A program made the translations under genes and the position numbers. Positions 5,870 through 13,224 of a DNA stretch of 13,224 nucleotides are shown here, piece after piece; positions within the stretch are counted from its first letter, which is position 1, and each line of letters starts with the position of its first letter. The notes below the pieces were generated by a model, which saw only the letters and a program-made list of their open reading frames with translations, was not told the DNA's origin and searched no databases. Where the stretch lies: positions 1 through 13,224 of the forward strand of contig JAHKKL010000017.1 in NCBI GenBank assembly GCA_020027635.1. Reading direction: 5' to 3'. The DNA comes from Gammaproteobacteria bacterium. GTDB lineage: Bacteria; Pseudomonadota; Gammaproteobacteria; UBA9214.

Positions 5870-8800
5870 ATGAAGCACGGCACGTTGCCACCCCGACAAG
5901 GCCTCTACGACCCCGCCAACGAGCATGATGCCTGCGGCGTCGGGTTTATCGCCAACGTCAAGGGGAAGAAAAGTCACGCCATCATCCACCAGGGCCTGCG
6001 AATCTTGGAGAATCTGACCCATCGCGGCGCGGTCGGTGCGGATCCGCTGGCTGGTGATGGTGCTGGCATCCTGATGCAGATTCCGGATGCATTCCTGCGC
6101 AAGGAATGTACGGCCCTCGGGATATCGCTGCCCTCAGCCGGAGACTACGGGGTCGGCATGCTGTTTCTGCCGCGCAAAGAGACCACGCGCTGGCAGTGCG
6201 AGGAGATCATCACCCGTTACATCAACGCCGAAGGCCAGACCCTGCTTGGCTGGCGCGATGTCCCCACCGACAACGGCTGCCTGGGTGAAAGCGTCAGGCG
6301 GGTCGAACCGTTCGTGCGCCAGGTATTCATCGGTCGTGGCACGAGCGTCGCCGCGGGAGATGATTTCGAACGCAAGCTTTTCGTGATTCGCAAACAGGTG
6401 GAAAACGAGGTGCGTGACTCGAGCCTCGAGGGCGGGGAAGGCTTTTATATGCCCTCCCTGTCATCCCGCACGCTGTGCTACAAGGGCATGCTGCTGGCTA
6501 ACCAGGTGAACCGCTACTACGCGGACCTGCGCGATGAAAACATGAGCTCGGCACTGGCCCTGGTGCACCAGCGTTTCTCGACCAATACCTTCCCCTCCTG
6601 GGACCTGGCGCATCCGTTCCGCATGATCGCGCACAACGGCGAGATCAACACCCTGCGCGGCAACATCAACTGGATGCACGCGCGCCGTCAGTCCCTGCGT
6701 TCGAAACTGTTCGGTGACGACCTGCAGAAACTCTGGCCGTTGATCGCCGAGGGGCAGTCGGATTCGGCCTGCTTCGACAATGCCCTGGAACTGCTGGTTA
6801 CCGGCGGCTATACGCTCTCCCACGCCATGATGATGCTGATCCCGGAAGCCTGGGCCGGCAACCCCTTGATGGATGAGAAGCGACGCGCCTTTTACGAGTA
6901 CCATGCCGCGCTCATGGAACCGTGGGACGGCCCGGCGGCGGTTGCCTTCACCGACGGACGCCAGATAGGCGCGACCCTGGACCGCAACGGTCTGCGCCCG
7001 GCCCGTTACCTGATCACTGACGACGACCTGGTGGTTATGGCCTCGGAGATGGGTGTGCTCGATATTCCGCAGGAGCGAATCGTCAAGAAATGGCGCCTGC
7101 AACCCGGCAAGATGTTCCTCATTGACCTGGAGCAGGGACGCATCATCGACGACGGCGAACTGAAAGCCGAGCTTGCCGGGCGCTACGCCTACCAGGACTG
7201 GCTCGACAAGACCCAGATCCGCCTGAAGAACCTGCCGGGCGAGGTCAGCCCGATGGCGCCGGAACCGGCCACCCTGCTCGACCAGCAACAGTCCTTCGGG
7301 TACACCCAGGAAGACATCCGGTTTCTGATGACACCGATGGCGGTCACCGGCCAGGAGGCGATCGGCTCCATGGGCGCGGACAACCCGATCGCGGTGCTGT
7401 CGAGGAAACCCAAACCCCTGGCGAATTACTTCAAGCAGAATTTTGCCCAGGTCACCAACCCGCCGATCGATTCGATACGCGAGGAACTGGTGATGTCGCT
7501 GGTGTCGCTGATCGGCCCAAGGCCCAACCTGCTGGGTCACGAATCCGCCGGCGAACATAGGCGCCTCGAAGTGAGTCAGCCCATCCTGACCAACACCGAC
7601 ATCGAGCGCATCCGCCACATCGAGGACCATACGGCGGGCGCCTTCCGCACCCGCACGCTCGATATCTGCTACCCGGCCGTACAGGGCGCGGATGGCATGG
7701 AAACCGCCGTTGACGGACTGTGCCAGCAGGCCGAACAGGCAGTCCGCGCTGGCTACAATATCCTCATACTCTCCGATCGCGCCGCCGACGTGGACCATAT
7801 CGCCATCCCCGCCCTGCTGGCCACGGCCGGGGTACATCATCATCTGGTGCGCACCGGCCTGCGAACGGCCTCGGGACTGGTCGTCGAAACCGGCGCGGCG
7901 CGCGAGGTGCATCATTTCGCGACGCTGGCCGGCTACGGCGCCGAGGCCATCAACCCCTACCTCGCGTTTGAAACGCTGGCCTCGCTGCGCGAGCGGCTGC
8001 CGGACAACCTCAGCGACGAGGAGCTGCGCAAGCGCTACATCAAATCCGTCGGCAAGGGACTGCTCAAGGTCATGTCCAAAATGGGCATCTCCACCTACCA
8101 GTCATATTGCGGGGCGCAGATCTTCGATGCCGTCGGCCTGGCAAGCGAGTTCGTGGACAGGTATTTCACCGGTACGGCGACGGTCATCGAGGGCGCGGGC
8201 ATCAGGGAGATCGCCGAGGAAACGGTGCGCTGGCACCGGGATGCCTACGGCGATGCGCCGATCTATCGTGACAAGCTCGATGTGGGCGGCGATTACGCCT
8301 TCCGTCTGCGCGGCGAGGACCACATGTGGACGCCGGACACCATCGCCAAGCTGCAGCATGCGACCCGCGCCAATGACGCCAGGACCTATCGCGAGTTCGC
8401 CCAGCTCGTCAATGAGCAGAACGAACGCCTGCTGACCCTGCGCGGCCTGTTTGAGTTCAATTTCGCGGACCAGCCGGTGCAGCTCGAGGAAGTGGAACCC
8501 GCGAAGGATATCGTCAAGCGTTTCGCGACCGGCGCGATGTCCTTCGGCTCCATCTCCTACGAGGCGCATACGACGCTCGCCATCGCCATGAACCGCATCG
8601 GCGGCAAATCCAACACCGGCGAGGGCGGCGAGCAGCCGGAACGATTCAGACCCATGGAGAACGGCGATTCCAAGCGCTCGGCCATCAAGCAGGTGGCCTC
8701 CGGACGCTTTGGCGTGACCACCGAGTACCTGGTCAACTCCGACGTCATCCAGATCAAGATCGCGCAGGGCGCAAAACCCGGTGAAGGCGGCCAGCTGCCC

Positions 8801-10510
8801 GGACACAAGGTGGATGCCACCATCGCCGAGGTGCGCCATTCGACGCCGGGTGTCGGCCTCATCTCGCCGCCGCCGCATCACGACATCTATTCCATCGAGG
8901 ACCTGAAACAGCTGATTCATGACCTGAAAAACGCCAACCCGAAGGCCGACATCAGCGTCAAGCTGGTCTCCGAGGTAGGCGTAGGCACGGTCGCCGCGGG
9001 TGTGGCCAAGGCGCACGCCGACCATGTCACCATCGCCGGGCATGACGGGGGCACCGGCGCGAGCCCGCTCACCTCGATCAAACATGCCGGCTTGCCCTGG
9101 GAGATCGGGCTCGCCGAAACCCACCAGACGCTGGTGTTAAACAACCTGCGCGGGCGCATCGCGGTACAGGTCGACGGCGGCATGCGCACCGGGCGCGATG
9201 TGGTCGTGGGCGCCCTGCTCGGCGCGGATGAATTCGGTTTCGCGACCGCGCCGCTGATCGTGGAAGGCTGCATCATGATGCGCAAGTGTCACCTCAACAC
9301 CTGCCCGGTCGGCGTCGCCACCCAGGACCCGGTGCTGCGCAAGCGCTTTACCGGAAAACCGGAACACGTGGTGAATTACTTCTTTTTCGTCGCGGAGGAG
9401 ATCCGCGAACTGATGGCGAAACTCGGCTACCGGAAGTTCGACGACATGATCGGCCAGTCCCAGCACCTCAACATGCGCCATGCTATCGATCACTGGAAGG
9501 CGCGCGGTCTCGACTACTCGCGCATCCTGCACAAACCGGCCGCCGCGCCCGGCACCGCCATCCACCACTGCGAAACCCAGGACCACGGTCTGGACATGGC
9601 GCTCGACAACGAACTGATCCGGCTGGCGCGGCCGGCGCTGGAAAACGGCACGCCGGTGCGCATCGAGCTGCCGGTGTGCAATACCAACCGGACCGTCGGC
9701 ACCATGCTCTCCGGGGAAGTCGCGCGCCGCTACGGCCATGCGGGTCTGCCCGAGGACACCATCAGCATCACCCTGCGCGGGACGGCCGGCCAGAGCTTCG
9801 GCGCCTTCGTCGCGCACGGCGTCTGCATCGAGCTCATCGGCGAGGGCAACGACTACGTCGGCAAGGGACTGAGCGGCGGCCGCCTGGTGGTTTATCCGCC
9901 CGCGGAGGCCTCGATCCTCGCCGAGGAAAACATCATCGTCGGCAACACCGTCCTCTATGGCGCCATCAGCGGAGAGTGCTATTTCCGCGGCGTGGCCGGT
10001 GAACGCTTCGCGGTGCGCAACTCGGGTGCCACGGCGGTGGTCGAAGGCGTCGGTGACCACGGCTGTGAATACATGACCGGGGGCATCGTCGTCGTACTCG
10101 GCGATTCCGGACGCAACTTCGCCGCCGGCATGAGCGGCGGCATCGCCTACGTCCTGGACGAGCGCGGCGACTTCGAGCAGCGCTGCAATCTGTCCATGGT
10201 TGAACTCGAACCCATTACCGCCGAGGACGATGCCCTGGAACAGCTCGATCACCAGGGCGGCGACCTGGAAACGCATGGACTGGTCGACATCCGCCATGAC
10301 ATGACCCGTCATGACGCCTGGCGTCTGCGGCAACTGATCGAACGGCATGTGCATTACACCGCCAGCACGCGCGGCCGGAAGATCCTGGACAACTGGAGCA
10401 ACTATCTGCCGAAATTCGTCAAGGTGATGCCGGTCGATTACCGGCGCGCCCTGCAGGAAATGCAGGGAGCCAAGGTGACGGCGGCACAGGCCGCCGGCGG
10501 GGGGCATTGA
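5870..10510 (+). CDS. gltB: NADPH glutamate synthase (GOGAT) large alpha subunit
   Basis: 1546 residues. With GltD it turns 2-oxoglutarate and glutamine into two glutamates in the cytoplasm. The glutaminase domain (class II amidotransferase) starts at catalytic Cys22 (HDACGVGFI), exposed after removal of a short propeptide, and runs to about 430. A central linker domain follows. The FMN/2-oxoglutarate-binding barrel (about 830-1200) has SFGSISYEAH, GKSNTGEGGE and QVDGGMRTGRD. The [3Fe-4S] cysteines are Cys1134, Cys1140 and Cys1145 (C-x5-C-x4-C). The C-terminal glycine-rich GXGXG beta-helix domain spans about 1240-1485 (NDYVGKGLSGGR, VGNTVLYGA). ATG 5870 has AGGG eight bases upstream. TTG 5864, two codons earlier, is possible but too close to that site. 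All functional residues checked are intact, and the length is normal. Confidence 0.97.
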   Translation: MKHGTLPPRQGLYDPANEHDACGVGFIANVKGKKSHAIIHQGLRILENLTHRGAVGADPLAGDGAGILMQIPDAFLRKECTALGISLPSAGDYGVGMLFLPRKETTRWQCEEIITRYINAEGQTLLGWRDVPTDNGCLGESVRRVEPFVRQVFIGRGTSVAAGDDFERKLFVIRKQVENEVRDSSLEGGEGFYMPSLSSRTLCYKGMLLANQVNRYYADLRDENMSSALALVHQRFSTNTFPSWDLAHPFRMIAHNGEINTLRGNINWMHARRQSLRSKLFGDDLQKLWPLIAEGQSDSACFDNALELLVTGGYTLSHAMMMLIPEAWAGNPLMDEKRRAFYEYHAALMEPWDGPAAVAFTDGRQIGATLDRNGLRPARYLITDDDLVVMASEMGVLDIPQERIVKKWRLQPGKMFLIDLEQGRIIDDGELKAELAGRYAYQDWLDKTQIRLKNLPGEVSPMAPEPATLLDQQQSFGYTQEDIRFLMTPMAVTGQEAIGSMGADNPIAVLSRKPKPLANYFKQNFAQVTNPPIDSIREELVMSLVSLIGPRPNLLGHESAGEHRRLEVSQPILTNTDIERIRHIEDHTAGAFRTRTLDICYPAVQGADGMETAVDGLCQQAEQAVRAGYNILILSDRAADVDHIAIPALLATAGVHHHLVRTGLRTASGLVVETGAAREVHHFATLAGYGAEAINPYLAFETLASLRERLPDNLSDEELRKRYIKSVGKGLLKVMSKMGISTYQSYCGAQIFDAVGLASEFVDRYFTGTATVIEGAGIREIAEETVRWHRDAYGDAPIYRDKLDVGGDYAFRLRGEDHMWTPDTIAKLQHATRANDARTYREFAQLVNEQNERLLTLRGLFEFNFADQPVQLEEVEPAKDIVKRFATGAMSFGSISYEAHTTLAIAMNRIGGKSNTGEGGEQPERFRPMENGDSKRSAIKQVASGRFGVTTEYLVNSDVIQIKIAQGAKPGEGGQLPGHKVDATIAEVRHSTPGVGLISPPPHHDIYSIEDLKQLIHDLKNANPKADISVKLVSEVGVGTVAAGVAKAHADHVTIAGHDGGTGASPLTSIKHAGLPWEIGLAETHQTLVLNNLRGRIAVQVDGGMRTGRDVVVGALLGADEFGFATAPLIVEGCIMMRKCHLNTCPVGVATQDPVLRKRFTGKPEHVVNYFFFVAEEIRELMAKLGYRKFDDMIGQSQHLNMRHAIDHWKARGLDYSRILHKPAAAPGTAIHHCETQDHGLDMALDNELIRLARPALENGTPVRIELPVCNTNRTVGTMLSGEVARRYGHAGLPEDTISITLRGTAGQSFGAFVAHGVCIELIGEGNDYVGKGLSGGRLVVYPPAEASILAEENIIVGNTVLYGAISGECYFRGVAGERFAVRNSGATAVVEGVGDHGCEYMTGGIVVVLGDSGRNFAAGMSGGIAYVLDERGDFEQRCNLSMVELEPITAEDDALEQLDHQGGDLETHGLVDIRHDMTRHDAWRLRQLIERHVHYTASTRGRKILDNWSNYLPKFVKVMPVDYRRALQEMQGAKVTAAQAAGGGH

Positions 10511-10512
10511 AC

Positions 10513-11955
<1,443 letters not shown>

Positions 11956-11973
11956 AAGCTAGAAAAATACACC

Positions 11974-12116
11974 CCCTCTCCCAGAGAAGGCAGTTGTATA
12001 ACAATGTAGGGTGCGCCGTGCGCACCAGTGAGAACATGCAAACGTTTGATTCATGGTGCGCATGGCGCACCCTACGAGATTAAGAACGCCTTTTGCGACA
12101 CCCTCCAGAGAGAGGG
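11974..12116. repeat. C/T- and G/A-rich palindromic fragments flanking the REPIN-like element
   Basis: CCCTCTC (11974-11980) and GAGAGGG (12110-12116) are exact inverted repeats on either side of the REPIN-like element. CCAGAGA is directly repeated at 11981-11987 and 12105-12111. If everything between the two CCAGAGA copies is removed, together with one copy, a single compact hairpin (CCCTCTC, short loop, GAGAGGG) is restored. That pattern would fit an insertion with a 7-bp duplication into a terminator-like palindrome. The right fragment can also fold alone (CCCTC 12101-12105 with GAGGG 12112-12116). The motifs are short and low in complexity, so chance is possible. Confidence 0.35.
12006..12075. 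repeat. REPIN-like double palindrome (two inverted REP-type units)
   Basis: The left unit (12006-12026) is GTAG, then the stem GGTGCGC / GCGCACC around loop CGT, sharing the first G. The right unit (12055-12075) has the same stem around loop ATG and ends in CTAC. The two units are inverted copies differing at one position out of 21, which is still a G-U pair in RNA. A 28-base spacer separates them and holds the palindrome CAAACGTTTG (12039-12048). A GTAG foot plus hairpin, doubled in inverted orientation, is the architecture of REP/REPIN elements mobilised by RAYT (TnpA-REP) transposases. No transposase lies in the window. I recall similar GTAGGGTGCGC-type repeats as dispersed in many gammaproteobacterial genomes. 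In RNA the whole element could fold into one 22-bp stem between gltD and hemE. Confidence 0.75.
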
Positions 12117-12140
12117 AATTTATGCAACGCTGGGGATAAC

Positions 12141-13205
12141 ATGCCCAAATTGAAAAACGACCGCCTGATCCGTGCCCTGCTGCGCCAGCCCGTCGATGTC
12201 ACGCCGATCTGGATGATGCGCCAGGCGGGCCGCTACCTGCCAGAATACCGTGAGACGCGCAAACGCGCCGGCAGTTTCATGGACCTGTGCACCAACCCGG
12301 AGCTGGCCTGCGAGGTCACCCTGCAGCCGATCGAGCGCTACCCGCTCGATGCCGCCATCCTGTTCTCCGACATCCTCACCATCCCGGATGCCATGGGCCT
12401 GGGACTTTATTTCGAGGAGGGCGAAGGCCCGCGCTTTCACAAACCGGTGCGCACCGCGGCCGACGTGGAGGCGCTGGGGAATCCCGACCCGGAAACGGAA
12501 CTGCGTTACGTGATCGACGCCGTTCGCCTGATCCGCCGGGAACTCGACGGCCGGGTGCCGCTGATCGGCTTCTCCGGCAGCCCCTGGACGCTCGCCACCT
12601 ACATGGTCGAGGGCGGCTCGACCAAGAGTTTCTCGCGCGTCAAGGGCATGCTGTACAACGAGCCGGCGCTGCTGCACCGGATGCTGGCCAAGCTGGCGGA
12701 TGCGGTGATCGACTACCTGAACGCCCAGATCGCCGCCGGCGCGCAGGCGGTCATGATCTTCGACACCTGGGGCGGCGTACTGACCCCCGGCGACTATGCC
12801 GGCTTCTCGCTTGAGTACATGCGGCGCATCGTCGCCGGCCTGACACGGGAACATGACGGAGAAAAGGTCCCGGTCATCCTGTTCACCAAGGGCGGCTGCC
12901 AGTGGCTGGAGGCGATGGCCGACACCGGCGCGGACGCCCTCGGCATCGACTGGTCGACCGACCTGGCGCTGGCGCGCAAGCGCGTGGGCGACCGGGTCGC
13001 GTTGCAGGGCAATCTCGACCCGGCCGTGCTCTACGCCGCGTCGGCCGTCATCCGCGAACGGGTCGCCGGGGTGCTGGCCCAGTTCGGCCCGGGTTCCGGG
13101 CATGTTTTCAACCTCGGGCACGGCATCAACCCGGATGTCGATCCGGAACACGCTGGCGTGCTGGTCGAGGCCGTGCATGAACTCAGCCGCCCGTACCATC
13201 AGTAA
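12141..13205 (+). CDS. hemE: Uroporphyrinogen decarboxylase
   Basis: 354 residues, the same length as the E. coli enzyme. HemE removes four carboxyl groups from uroporphyrinogen III to give coproporphyrinogen III in haem synthesis, in the cytoplasm and without a cofactor. Both family signatures are present: PIWMMRQAGRYLPEYR (22-37) and GFSGSPWTLATYMVEGG (143-159). Expected active-site residues are Arg27, Asp77 (LFSDILT), Tyr154 and His327 (FNLGHGINP). ATG 12141 begins MPKLKNDR, the usual start, with GGGGA at 12132-12136 just upstream. An in-frame TTG at 12093 would add 16 unrelated residues and run through the flanking repeat, so it was set aside. The gene follows gltD after 185 bases containing the REPIN-like element. 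Whether it is read from gltB's promoter or its own is not clear. I see no convincing promoter in the gap. Confidence 0.97.
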   Translation: MPKLKNDRLIRALLRQPVDVTPIWMMRQAGRYLPEYRETRKRAGSFMDLCTNPELACEVTLQPIERYPLDAAILFSDILTIPDAMGLGLYFEEGEGPRFHKPVRTAADVEALGNPDPETELRYVIDAVRLIRRELDGRVPLIGFSGSPWTLATYMVEGGSTKSFSRVKGMLYNEPALLHRMLAKLADAVIDYLNAQIAAGAQAVMIFDTWGGVLTPGDYAGFSLEYMRRIVAGLTREHDGEKVPVILFTKGGCQWLEAMADTGADALGIDWSTDLALARKRVGDRVALQGNLDPAVLYAASAVIRERVAGVLAQFGPGSGHVFNLGHGINPDVDPEHAGVLVEAVHELSRPYHQ

Positions 13206-13224
13206 GCGCTACGGGTCGGTCAAC

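Noticed and set aside
6461..7915. Long open frame on the minus strand inside gltB
   Set aside because: It is antisense to a clearly coding gltB in GC-rich DNA, where such frames are expected. Its translation shows no recognisable domain.
9137..10507. Another long minus-strand frame opposite the 3' part of gltB
   Set aside because: Same reason: a shadow of gltB codon bias with no recognisable motif.
12093..12140. Upstream TTG start for hemE
   Set aside because: It would add residues not seen in HemE and run through the repeat fragment. ATG 12141 gives the standard 354-residue protein with a ribosome site.

Overview
The window is a conserved chromosomal housekeeping segment of a gammaproteobacterium. 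All genes read rightward: end of pilP, pilQ, aroK, aroB, dgt, a small WGR-domain gene, gltB, gltD, hemE. Evidence for the assignment is the type IV pilus secretin followed by shikimate genes, the close match of AroK, AroB and HemE to their gammaproteobacterial versions, and the gene order. As I recall it, Pseudomonas has pilMNOPQ-aroK-aroB-(SPOR/DamX gene)-gltB-gltD-hemE. I cannot name a genus. A Chromatiales-like sulfur or purple bacterium is a guess.

Layout. 1-2284: C-terminus of the pilus lipoprotein PilP and the complete outer-membrane secretin PilQ. 2285-4017: shikimate kinase and 3-dehydroquinate synthase, with several hairpins and promoter-like sites between genes. One strong hairpin has the aroK start codon in its loop. 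4018-5195: an HD-domain dNTP triphosphohydrolase. 5196-5381 (186 bases, AT-rich): a possible terminator and a weak promoter. 5382-5627: a stand-alone WGR-domain protein. 5628-5869 (242 bases): a good sigma70-type promoter for gltBD, a perfect DnaA-box 9-mer, a 10-bp-spaced direct repeat and a leader hairpin. 5870-11955: the two subunits of NADPH glutamate synthase, almost abutting. 11956-12140 (185 bases): a 70-bp double palindrome of REPIN type, set between two C/T- and G/A-rich palindromic fragments. 12141-13205: uroporphyrinogen decarboxylase. 13206-13224 holds nothing I can identify.

How the genes work together: PilP and PilQ build the type IV pilus exit pore. AroK and AroB act in aromatic amino-acid precursor synthesis. 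GltBD assimilates ammonia into glutamate, and glutamate is also the precursor of tetrapyrroles, where HemE acts. Dgt controls dNTP pools. No complete novel system is visible. The features most worth a second look are non-coding: the REPIN-like element before hemE, the start-codon hairpin of aroK and the structured gltB leader. The stand-alone WGR gene next to dgt, in the slot I associate with a DamX/SPOR gene, also merits attention.
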